Below, piece by piece: positions 24,903 to 33,556 of a stretch of DNA of 64,000 nt (within the stretch, counting starts at the first letter, position 1; each line of letters starts with the position of its first letter). Under the pieces are notes generated by a model. That model was not told where the DNA came from. It searched no databases and saw only the letters and a list, made by a program, of their open reading frames with translations. A program made the translations under genes and the position numbers. The stretch covers positions 1 through 64,000 of the forward strand of contig NZ_PVNL01000058.1 in NCBI RefSeq assembly GCF_002994635.1, in the 5' to 3' direction. Origin of the DNA: Enhygromyxa salina. GTDB lineage: Bacteria > Myxococcota_A > Polyangia > Nannocystales > Nannocystaceae.

Positions 24903-27488
24903 GTGAGCTCCCCTTCCGCCAGCGCTCCTCGTCCGAGGGCCCCCGTGCGTTCGGCAGTGATCCGGGGCCTGGCGGCGATCGTCGCGCTGGTCCTGCTCGT
25001 GTGGCCGGCCGCTGTCCGAGCACAGACGTGGGGCCAGTACCTGGTCGTGATCGACGACTCGGGCAGCATGGACACCAACGATCCCGATCGCTTGGTCATG
25101 CTGGCCTCGCTCGCGCTCGCGGCTACGCTCAGCGACGCGGACCAGGTCATGATCGTCGGGCTCAACGAGCTCGCGGGCGGCGAGACCCAGACCGCGCGCT
25201 TCGTGTCACCGCGTGAGCTGCTCGCCGAGCGCGACGGCGGCGAGGGGCAGCGCGCGCTCGCTGGCGCGCGGCTCGACAGCATGGCCCGGCACGAGGGCGC
25301 GACGCCGTGCAAGCAGGCGCTCGATCGCGCCGCAACGATTCTCGAGAGCGTGGCGGCGGCCGGCGCTCCGCAGACGCTGCTGATGTTGACGGACGGCGCC
25401 TGCACCCGCCCGATCGATCCCGCTCAGACCTGGCTGGCCCGGCTCCGCAGCCACGCCGAGGGCCGGTTTCGCTTCGCGCTGCTCAGCAAGAACCAACGCA
25501 ATGAGCGGCTCGATCCGGCCCTGGTCGAGTACGCGACCGCGACAGGCTGGACAGCCGACCCCAAGATCGAGTTCGACTCGCGCTCGCTGCTGCGCGCGTT
25601 CGCGGAGGTGCTGTCGTTCTCCCGCGGGCTGCGCTACGACGACGGCGGGCGGGTCGGCCTCGAGCGCAGCTTCGCGGGCGCCCGCGAGGTCCGGGTGCTC
25701 GCGGTCAGCACCGAGGGCCGCGCGCCGATCACCTTGGCGTTCACCGACGCGAGCATGGACTCGCGCGAAGATCCGCTGACCGGCGGCCCCACCTTCAAGC
25801 ACGCCGAGTTTGGCTGGAGCCTGCGGGTGGCCAGGACCGGCGCGCACGAGCTGCCGTTCGCGGTCCGGTCGCCCGACGCCGGGGTCGAGGTGCTGGTCAT
25901 CCCTAGCTACGGCGCCCTGCAGATCGAGGCGGTGGTCGGTCCGTGCGAAGCCGACGAGCCCCCGCCGCTGCCGTGGACGCGCGAGCGAGCGGTGCGCTCG
26001 GGCCAGCCGGCCTGTGCATGGGCCCGACTGGTCGGGGATCGCGGCGAGACCATCCACCCGACCCACTCCTTCAACTTCGAGCTCGAACTATGCCAGGACC
26101 CGGCCTGCTCGGCGCCCTCGGCCATGCAGCCGGACCAAGACGGCAGCTTCAACGCGCAGCTGGGGGTCATGCCCGAGGGGCGGACCGAGCGGTGGTTCCG
26201 GGCCCGGGGCGGCGCGCTGGCAGCCCCGCTCATGGTCCAGCGTGGGATCCAGGCTGTCGCGTTTGGGATCACGGCGGTCGCCCGCGCCGACCAGCCCGAC
26301 AAGCCGATCGACGGGCTCGAGCTCGGGGTCCTGCCGCAGGCGCTGCCGCAGGTGGTCACGCTCGAGCTCTCGGGCAGCTTCCCCGACGGCAGCGAGGCCG
26401 ACGTTCGCTGCGAGGTCGCTGGCGACGCGGGCCAGACCAACCTGCTCGCGGGCGAGCTCGCGTGCCTGCGCTGCGTCCCCACGCCCAGCACCGTCGCACT
26501 TCAGGACCCGTTCACGCTGCAGGTCGAGATCCAGGCCACGGCCTTGTGCCCGATGATCTCGGACAAGCTCGGCGAGCTCCCGGTCGCGCTGGATCTGTCG
26601 ATCACCCCCAAGGATCCCCAGTCCGAAGTAGGCCCACGACGGGTGCCGATCCGCGCGCTGCTGCGGCACGCGGTCATCGAGGCACAGACCGCGCAGGTCA
26701 CCGGTGGCGAGGCCAGCGAGGTCACCCTTCGCTTCCCGTCGCCGGTCAACGCGAACGTCGAGCTCTCGCTCGAGCCGGGCAGCGAGCTGGCGGCAGAGCT
26801 GTCGGCAGAGCTGGCGGCAGAGCTGGCCGACGACCTCCGCGTGGCCCTCGCCCAGTCTACGCTGCGGCTGACGGGTGAGCCGGGCGCGGTCGCCGAGGTC
26901 ACCGTCTCGCTCACCGCCACCGACTGCTGCTCGACCGGCGATTACCCGTTCACGCTCCACGTCCGCGACGCGGCCGGCGGCCCGCAGCTCGAGATCCCGG
27001 TGACCGTCAGCGTGGTCGCCCCCAGCTTCTGGGTGTGCCCGGGCAAGCTCATCCTGAAGTGGAGCCTGGTCGCGCTCGGGATCGGCCTGCTGATCTGGCT
27101 GATCCGCGGTTTCACCTCGCCGGCCAAGTTTGCTCAGACGGCGGTGCTCGCCCGGGCCGAGTCCCACGAGGCGCTCGCCAAGCTCAACGACGGCGACGAA
27201 GACTGGCGGCTGGTCGCCTCGCTCGAGCCGACCAAGCGCGGCTTCTATGCCCCAGCCACGGTCCACCTCGGCGGGCAAAAGGCCGCCCTCCCCAGCCTCC
27301 GCGAGCTCCCAGCCGACGCCCGCATCGAGGCCCGCGGCCACGACAACGCCAGCTTGGTGGTCGAGGCCGAGGGCATCGAGACCTTTAAAGAGTCGTCGGG
27401 CTGGCAGCCGCTGCCAGTCGGCGAGCAACCGATCGGCAGCAGCATCGTGCTGCGCCGCGACGACACCTACCTCATGTTCCGGCGCTGA
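24903..27488 (+). CDS. Membrane-anchored von Willebrand A protein (system component 1)
   Basis: 861 aa from GTG 24903; the longer frame from TTG 24843 adds residues ahead of the signal peptide. A Sec signal (IRGLAAIVALVLLVWPAAV-RAQ) leads to a vWA domain with the MIDAS DDSGSMD at about 51-57 and LLMLTDGAC. Middle residues about 250-700 are beta-rich, Ig/cadherin-like, with an ELAAELSAELAAELADD repeat. One membrane span (ILKWSLVALGIGLLIWLI) at about 717-735 is followed by a 125-aa beta-rich C-terminal part. Predicted topology: metal-binding domain outside the inner membrane, tail in the cytoplasm. First gene of a four-gene same-strand run with a tubulin-like protein 73 bases downstream. Confidence 0.8.
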   Translation: MSSPSASAPRPRAPVRSAVIRGLAAIVALVLLVWPAAVRAQTWGQYLVVIDDSGSMDTNDPDRLVMLASLALAATLSDADQVMIVGLNELAGGETQTARFVSPRELLAERDGGEGQRALAGARLDSMARHEGATPCKQALDRAATILESVAAAGAPQTLLMLTDGACTRPIDPAQTWLARLRSHAEGRFRFALLSKNQRNERLDPALVEYATATGWTADPKIEFDSRSLLRAFAEVLSFSRGLRYDDGGRVGLERSFAGAREVRVLAVSTEGRAPITLAFTDASMDSREDPLTGGPTFKHAEFGWSLRVARTGAHELPFAVRSPDAGVEVLVIPSYGALQIEAVVGPCEADEPPPLPWTRERAVRSGQPACAWARLVGDRGETIHPTHSFNFELELCQDPACSAPSAMQPDQDGSFNAQLGVMPEGRTERWFRARGGALAAPLMVQRGIQAVAFGITAVARADQPDKPIDGLELGVLPQALPQVVTLELSGSFPDGSEADVRCEVAGDAGQTNLLAGELACLRCVPTPSTVALQDPFTLQVEIQATALCPMISDKLGELPVALDLSITPKDPQSEVGPRRVPIRALLRHAVIEAQTAQVTGGEASEVTLRFPSPVNANVELSLEPGSELAAELSAELAAELADDLRVALAQSTLRLTGEPGAVAEVTVSLTATDCCSTGDYPFTLHVRDAAGGPQLEIPVTVSVVAPSFWVCPGKLILKWSLVALGIGLLIWLIRGFTSPAKFAQTAVLARAESHEALAKLNDGDEDWRLVASLEPTKRGFYAPATVHLGGQKAALPSLRELPADARIEARGHDNASLVVEAEGIETFKESSGWQPLPVGEQPIGSSIVLRRDDTYLMFRR

Positions 27489-27561
27489 CGCGCGCACACG
27501 TCAGCCGGAGCTCCGTTCAACCGATTTTCGCCTCAGGTTTCAGGGTTCACAGGAGACAGCG

Positions 27562-30500
27562 ATGCCGATCAGGATCATGCCAGGAGAGGTCACCCCGACT
27601 CTATTCGTCGGACTCGGCGGTTCGGGCGGTCGCGCCGTCGGCCGCATCGCCAAGCGTCTGCGCAGCGCGGACGACTTCGAGCTGCAGTACCGCAACCTGG
27701 TGCGATTCGTGGCGATCGACACCAACGACGCCGATCTCGCCCGGCTGCGCAAGGGCACCCCGCAGTACGGCAAGGTCGACGAGACCGTGTTGATCAGCGA
27801 CTTCGACAAGGTCGCGTACTCGAAGCTGCGCCGGGGTGAGTCGTTCGCCGACGCGGATCCCTACTTCACCCAGTGGATCCACGACTGGTACCAGTTCCGC
27901 GAAGAGAGCGGGGCCGGGGCCGGGCAGATCCGGATCGAGAGCCGCCTGAGCATGTTCCGGGCGATCGAGTCGGCCGACATGATTCAGAAGCTGTCGTCGG
28001 TCACCAACGATCTGCGCAGCCACCTCGACGGCATGCGCCACCAGAGCGCGTCGATCCAGGTGTTCGTGTACTTCTCGGTCGCGGGCGGCACCGGGTCCGG
28101 CGGGTTCTTGCCGTTCGCGTACATGATGCGCGACATCCTCGACGATCGCAGCGCGCGGCTGATCGGGTTTGCGATCCTGCCCGAGGCGTTCGAGAGCGTG
28201 ATCGGCATGAACCGCGACGGCATCTACGCCAACAGCTATGCGGCGCTGAAGGAGGTCGAGCACCTGATGAAGCTCGACACCCAGTACCCGGTCGACGAGA
28301 TGCCGTTCCACTACGACCCGCGCAACAAGCACAAGGTCTCGGTCTCGCGGCGCCCCTACGACCTCGTGTACCTCGTCGATCGGCCCCAGACCTTCAGCCT
28401 CGATGACGTCGGCGAGGCGCTGGCCGACGCGACCTACGTGCAGATCTTCTCGCCGATCATCGGCGATCAGCAGGCCGACTACGACAACTACACCAAGGAG
28501 AATCGGCGGCTGTTTCCCGACGCGCTTTGGGATCGCAAAGAGGGCTACTCGGCGTTCTTCGGCACGCTCGGCTCGTCGGTCATGGTCCTGCCGCGCCACG
28601 ATCTGCTCGAGTACTGCGCGCGCCGATACGCGGCCACGGCCGTGCGCCGCTACGTGCTGCTCGACGATCCGGCCCTGATCTCGCCCAGCCAGCGCGAGCA
28701 GTTCAAGCGGTTTGCGCTCAGCCCCACCGAACTCGCGCAGCTGTCCGACGACGCCAAGGCCCGCCGCATCGACGAGAACTTTGGCAACAAGATCCGGCTG
28801 CTCGCCGCCCAGCAGGGCATCGAGGGCGGGATCTGGGCGCGCATGGCCAAGCTGCCCGAGCTCGCGCGCAGCAAGTTCACCGCCGCGATCGACAAGGTCC
28901 AGACCGAGATGCGCGACCAGACCGCGGGCGTGCGCGAGATCTCGGCCGACCGGATCCTCGACGGCTCGTGGACCCCGGCGGCCAGCCTCAACGCGCTGCA
29001 GCGCCAGGTCGCCGAGGGCCGCGAGAAGATCGACAAGCTGGTCCAGCTCGAGCTCGACCGGGTCGCAACCGGCGACTGGTGGACCGAGTTCTTGGCCGCG
29101 GCCGGGCCCGACGAGGCCCCCGAGCTCAACCTCTACGAGCAGCGCTTCGTGCTGCTCGACTTCCGCGACTCCAGCGACGGGCCGCTCGCGCCCGCGGCGA
29201 TCGACGAGCTGCGCGCCCAGGTCCAGCGGCTCGCGTCCGAGTGCGAGCTGGGCAGCGACGGCCGGTTCCGCGGCGAGATGAACACCCAGGCCGCGGAGCT
29301 CAAGCGCACCTACGGCGGCTGGGACAAGCTGATCACCCGCAAGGACAAGGACTTCGAGGCCGCGCGCGATCGGGCGGTCTCGCTGTTCAACGACTACGTC
29401 GACAAGATCCGGGCCTGGATGGTCAAGGGCGCCGCGCTCGAGTTCCTGGGCGCGCTCGGTCGGGCGGCCGAGCACCTGCGCCGGACCTTCCGCGACATCG
29501 AGTCCTCGGCGGGTCGGCTCGCGCAGTCGATCGAAGAGGACGCGCGCCGCTACGAGTTTGACGGCGGCATCGAGGGCCTGCGCAGCGAGGCCAACGAGTA
29601 CGCGCTCGACGTCGAGCTGCTCCAGCACCCGTCGGCGCGGCTGCGGTTTTGGAGCTGGTACTACACCGATCAGATCGAGAGCCGCGCCGAGCTACAAAAC
29701 CAAGACGCCGTGCTCGTGGCCCTGCGCGAGGCACTGCGTCCGCGCTTCGACGATCGCGGTGAGACCGTGCGGCCCGACGCGGGGCGGATCGTCGGCGAGA
29801 TCGTCGATCGCCTGATCGTGATCGCCAAGCAGCGGCTCGAGCCCGAGATCGTCGGCGACGCCAAGGCCGAGGATCCGGCCCGCCGCGCGGGCCTGCGGAT
29901 CGACGACGCGCTGGCGCTCGAGGCCGCGTACTACGGGCGCCACACCGACGCGCCACGTGCCAACCCGGTCGAGCTGCTCGAGGACCGCCCGCTCAGCCCG
30001 GCGAAGCTGTGGAAGGTCGAGCAGGTCCGAACCTACGCGCGCCGCAAGCTCGACCTGGCGATCAACAAGGCCCAGCCGCTGTCGCGCTACCAACCGGAGC
30101 TGCGCGGCACGATCAAGCACCCCAACATGCTGCTCGTCGGCCTCCACGAGTCTCTGCGCCACGGGATCTTTCACGACATCTACACCGAGGCGACCGGCAG
30201 CGAGTCGCAGGAGCTCGAGTGGCCCGACTCGCACCGGATCGTGTTCTACCGGTCGATCCTCGGGGTCCCGCTGTACTGCTTCCCGCACATCAACGACGAC
30301 ATGAAGGCCGCGTATCGGCGGTTCCAGGGCCAGCGGGAGCAAGCGTGGCCGCTGCACATCGATCACCACTGGGAGCGGCTGCCGGACCTCGACCCCGAGG
30401 ACCGCCGCCGCGAGCTCGAGGCCGTCGAGGCCCAGCGTCGGGTCTCGGTCGTCGCGCTGGCCCTGGGGCTCGCGCGCGGGGTGGTCGAGCAGCTGCAAGC

Positions 30501-30819
30501 GCCGGGGAGCGGCACCCGCTCGTTCAGCCTGCGGGTCCGCGATGACCGAGCGCTGCCGCTCGGCGAGGGCATGCTCGGGGCCGCCGACGCCCTGTTCGCG
30601 CTGCGCAAGGACATGCCCGCGGTGTTCGACGGCTGGGTGCAGCCGCTGCTGGCCGACGTCGCCGCGATCGACGAGCCGATCAAGGCCGAGCTCAAGCAGC
30701 TCGCGCGCAGCTGGGGCAGCCGCCTGCAGGACCTGGAGCTCGACGGGAAGATCCGCGGGTCCGAGTATCGGGATCTGAACGAGGCCCGAACCATCCTGTC
30801 AGGGGTCGTCGGCGACTGA
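27562..30819 (+). CDS. Large tubulin/FtsZ-like protein, Tubulin_2 family (system component 2)
   Basis: 1085 aa. ATG preceded by the strong SD AGGAGA at 27551-27556. N-terminal GTPase-like fold: TLFVGLGGSGGRAVGRIAK (T1 loop, 13-31), VAIDTNDADL (51-59), and the tubulin signature loop AGGTGSGG at 174-181. ARLIGFAILPEAFES and ANSYAALKEVEHL follow as the S6/H7 region, then YDLVYLVDRPQTFSLDD. This is the Tubulin_2 (PF13809-type) family, one of the FtsZ-like groups proposed to remodel membranes with vWA partners. About 700 residues after the core are helical, including a long coiled-coil stretch, and match nothing I know. Soluble. It probably forms GTP-dependent filaments, recruited to the membrane by its neighbours; that is inference. 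Confidence 0.8.
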   Translation: MPIRIMPGEVTPTLFVGLGGSGGRAVGRIAKRLRSADDFELQYRNLVRFVAIDTNDADLARLRKGTPQYGKVDETVLISDFDKVAYSKLRRGESFADADPYFTQWIHDWYQFREESGAGAGQIRIESRLSMFRAIESADMIQKLSSVTNDLRSHLDGMRHQSASIQVFVYFSVAGGTGSGGFLPFAYMMRDILDDRSARLIGFAILPEAFESVIGMNRDGIYANSYAALKEVEHLMKLDTQYPVDEMPFHYDPRNKHKVSVSRRPYDLVYLVDRPQTFSLDDVGEALADATYVQIFSPIIGDQQADYDNYTKENRRLFPDALWDRKEGYSAFFGTLGSSVMVLPRHDLLEYCARRYAATAVRRYVLLDDPALISPSQREQFKRFALSPTELAQLSDDAKARRIDENFGNKIRLLAAQQGIEGGIWARMAKLPELARSKFTAAIDKVQTEMRDQTAGVREISADRILDGSWTPAASLNALQRQVAEGREKIDKLVQLELDRVATGDWWTEFLAAAGPDEAPELNLYEQRFVLLDFRDSSDGPLAPAAIDELRAQVQRLASECELGSDGRFRGEMNTQAAELKRTYGGWDKLITRKDKDFEAARDRAVSLFNDYVDKIRAWMVKGAALEFLGALGRAAEHLRRTFRDIESSAGRLAQSIEEDARRYEFDGGIEGLRSEANEYALDVELLQHPSARLRFWSWYYTDQIESRAELQNQDAVLVALREALRPRFDDRGETVRPDAGRIVGEIVDRLIVIAKQRLEPEIVGDAKAEDPARRAGLRIDDALALEAAYYGRHTDAPRANPVELLEDRPLSPAKLWKVEQVRTYARRKLDLAINKAQPLSRYQPELRGTIKHPNMLLVGLHESLRHGIFHDIYTEATGSESQELEWPDSHRIVFYRSILGVPLYCFPHINDDMKAAYRRFQGQREQAWPLHIDHHWERLPDLDPEDRRRELEAVEAQRRVSVVALALGLARGVVEQLQAPGSGTRSFSLRVRDDRALPLGEGMLGAADALFALRKDMPAVFDGWVQPLLADVAAIDEPIKAELKQLARSWGSRLQDLELDGKIRGSEYRDLNEARTILSGVVGD

Positions 30820-30862
30820 GTGAGGGCGGCGGGGCCCCCCGTCGCGCCTGCTCCGGGCTCGC

Positions 30863-33556
30863 ATGGCATCCCCAATGGTCTACGGCGACGACACCATCGA
30901 GCGCGATTGGGCGTCGCGGAGCTTGGAGGTCCCCGCGGTCCTGATCGGGCTCGGCGAGTTCGGGGCCAGTGTCGCCGAGCGCCTGCTCGCCGAGCGCGGG
31001 CACGGGCACGAGACCGGACTCCAGGCTGGTCACCAGCTCGGGGTCGTGCGCGCGCGCGTCCACGCGCAGGCCGATGATCAGCCGAGCCTCGCCGATGTCG
31101 AGGCGATCACCGAGCTGACCCTCGCGCGGGTCCGCCACGCGCTCGGCCACGCGCGCATGGTCGCGACCCGGGACGCCAGCGCGATCGAGCACCACACGCG
31201 GCTGACGATCCTGGTGTTCGCCAGCCTCGGCGAGCCGGAGGTGCGCGAGCATCTGCTGACGATCATGAGCCGCGTGCAGGCCCGCTTGCTCGCCGAGCTC
31301 GGCCCGATCTTCGAGGGCTACCGGACCGGCAAGCAGCGCAACGCCGTGATCTTGCCGCTGGTCGCGATGCCGCACCCACCCAGCGACCCCCAAGGCCCGG
31401 CGTTGGTCGCCACGGTCCACGCGCTGGTCGCTGCGATCGCCACCACACCGCCACGCCAGCGCGCGATCCCTCAGCTGTACCTGATCGAGGACGTCGCCGA
31501 GTTCTCGGTCCTGTCCGAGGCCGAGCTCGGTCAGTGCGTGCGCAACTTCGCGAGCTTGCTGCTGTATGCGGACGTCGGGACCGAGCTGGGGACGGAGCTG
31601 GCGGCGAGCTTGCTGCACGGCGACCAGCCCGACGAGCCGCTGGCGAGCTTCGTGTGCGCCGTCGCGGAGTTCCCCCGCCACAAGCTTCGCGCGTACGGGC
31701 GCGATCGGGTCGCGCTCGAGTTGCTCGACGCGATCCAGGCCGCGCCGCGAATCGAGTCGAGCCTCAGCGACGCCGACGCGCTCGAGCAGCTCGAGGCGCG
31801 ATCGTTCGATCGAGGTGACCACGCCGAGATCGCCGAGCGAGACGTCCGCGCGGTGCTCGAGCGCTACGCCCCCAACCTCGATCCCGATCCCCCGCCGCGC
31901 TGGTGGGAGCGGCCCGAGCTGCTCGTGGATCGCTACGGCCCGGACCCGGGGGATCCCTCGCTGCTCGACGCAGAGCCCCCCGCGGCGGTGCCCAGCGGCT
32001 GGCTCGAGGGCCGGATGCGCGCGATCGAAGCCACCTGGCGGCTGCTGCAGCGCAAGCGCTTTGACGACGTGGTGGCCCGGGATCGAACGGCGATCGAGCG
32101 CTGGCGCGACGACCTGCTCGGGCGCCTGCGCAAGCGGATCGATCGCGAGCTGTGGCAAGAGCCCAGCGCCCAGAGTCTGCGCCGCACCGAGGAGCTCGTG
32201 GCCAAGCTGCGCCGGGCGTTCGGCGAGCAGCTCGATGACGCCCTGGCCGAGCGCGACCGCGCGCTGCCGGCCGCGCCGCCCGACTTCGAACAGCTTCGCA
32301 GCGCCCACGCGTCGATGCTCGACGCCGCCAGGCGCAAGCCCGACCCGCCCCGCATGTTGCTGTGGGCCGTGCTCTCGCTGCTCGGCCTGCTGTTGTTCGT
32401 GCCCCCGGTCCTGCGGATGCTGGCCGACGCGCTGTGGATCGATCCCGATCACTGGTACGAGCCGCTGGTTCGCCGCCACGCATGGTTCACCGCGTTGATC
32501 GGCGGCGTGATCGGGCTGGGCGCCTGGCTCACCTGGGTGCTGGGCACCGCTCACCTGGCGCTGCTGCGCGCGCTCGAGCGCATGTGGGAGGCGCTCGCCA
32601 GCACGATCGCGGGTGGCCGCGGATCGCTGCTCGACTACTTCAGGACCCGGCTGCAGCTGTCGCGGGCGATCGCGCGGGTCGAGTCGCTGCTCGCGGTCCA
32701 GGCCTCGCTCGACGCCGACGCGCAGACCCTGCTCTTGATCGACAAGGCCGCCCGCCGGGCGCGCTCGGAGCTGCGCGATAACCTGCGGCAGCTTGGGGTC
32801 AAGCTGGGCACCGAGTCGGGTATGGGCGAGCGGGACGAGCTCTCGGGCTTGCTCGGGCGCGGCGGTGAGAGCCTGGTCGAGCCGTTCGTCGGTGACGAGG
32901 GATCGGCCGACATCGTCGACTCGCTGGCCTCGGAAGCCCGCGAGAGCCGGGTCCACGACGTGCTCGGGCAGCTCGCTAGCTACTATGGTCGCGGAGATCG
33001 CTGGCGCGAGGAGCTGCCGTTCGCCGACCTCGCCCGGCTCCGCGCTGCGGCCGAGCCCCATGCCGCGCCGATCGCCGACTGGGATCCCTTCGCGGGCAGC
33101 GAGCGGGCCCAGGCCACCGCCGAGCGGCTCGCCAGCTTCGTTCGTCGCCAGCGGCGATCCCTGGGTGGCGCGTTGAACTTCACCGGCCACGAGGAGCGCG
33201 ACCCGAGCGGGATCAACCGGCCGTTTTTGCGCAGTGGACACGCGATCGTGCCTCGCGCGGCGCTGGCTCTGGTCGCCGAGCGAGCGGCGGCCGCGTCCGA
33301 GCGCACGCCCTTGCGGGCCGGGGTCGAGCGCGATCGTGCCTACTTCGTGATCACGGCCACGGGGATCGCCGCGTCGGCGGTCGCGTCATTGCAGTCATTG
33401 CAGTCACAGCAAGCGACCCGTCCGCCTGCGCCGCCCAGCCTGCACGCCACACCGGTGGCCAAGCCCGCCAACGGTGCATTCGCAGCGCCACGCCAGCTTT
33501 CAACCGGGCCCGAGCGAGTTGGCGAGGGCGCTGGCGAAGGGGCCAGCGAGCCATGA
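30863..33556 (+). CDS. Degenerate tubulin-like paralogue with two membrane segments (system component 3)
   Basis: 897 aa. The N-terminal 260 residues follow component 2 strand by strand: PAVLIGLGEFGASVAERLL (25-42) for the T1 loop, TRLTILVFASLGEPEVREHL (112-131) in place of the strand plus GGTGSGG loop, AVILPLVAMP (161-170), and PQLYLIEDVAEFSVLSEAEL (203-222). The glycine-rich GTP loop is lost, so nucleotide binding is doubtful. Helical linker to 490, then two membrane spans (about 498-519 and 541-566), a coiled coil and a C-terminal region. It probably anchors or caps the component 2 filament at the membrane. It lies 43 bases after component 2, and its stop overlaps the next start (ATGA). 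Homology is my reading of the pattern and needs a structure check. Confidence 0.65.
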   Translation: MASPMVYGDDTIERDWASRSLEVPAVLIGLGEFGASVAERLLAERGHGHETGLQAGHQLGVVRARVHAQADDQPSLADVEAITELTLARVRHALGHARMVATRDASAIEHHTRLTILVFASLGEPEVREHLLTIMSRVQARLLAELGPIFEGYRTGKQRNAVILPLVAMPHPPSDPQGPALVATVHALVAAIATTPPRQRAIPQLYLIEDVAEFSVLSEAELGQCVRNFASLLLYADVGTELGTELAASLLHGDQPDEPLASFVCAVAEFPRHKLRAYGRDRVALELLDAIQAAPRIESSLSDADALEQLEARSFDRGDHAEIAERDVRAVLERYAPNLDPDPPPRWWERPELLVDRYGPDPGDPSLLDAEPPAAVPSGWLEGRMRAIEATWRLLQRKRFDDVVARDRTAIERWRDDLLGRLRKRIDRELWQEPSAQSLRRTEELVAKLRRAFGEQLDDALAERDRALPAAPPDFEQLRSAHASMLDAARRKPDPPRMLLWAVLSLLGLLLFVPPVLRMLADALWIDPDHWYEPLVRRHAWFTALIGGVIGLGAWLTWVLGTAHLALLRALERMWEALASTIAGGRGSLLDYFRTRLQLSRAIARVESLLAVQASLDADAQTLLLIDKAARRARSELRDNLRQLGVKLGTESGMGERDELSGLLGRGGESLVEPFVGDEGSADIVDSLASEARESRVHDVLGQLASYYGRGDRWREELPFADLARLRAAAEPHAAPIADWDPFAGSERAQATAERLASFVRRQRRSLGGALNFTGHEERDPSGINRPFLRSGHAIVPRAALALVAERAAAASERTPLRAGVERDRAYFVITATGIAASAVASLQSLQSQQATRPPAPPSLHATPVAKPANGAFAAPRQLSTGPERVGEGAGEGASEP

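Noticed and set aside
27601..29628. 675-aa open frame on the minus strand
   Set aside because: Antisense shadow of the tubulin-like gene, no start signal or recognisable domain.
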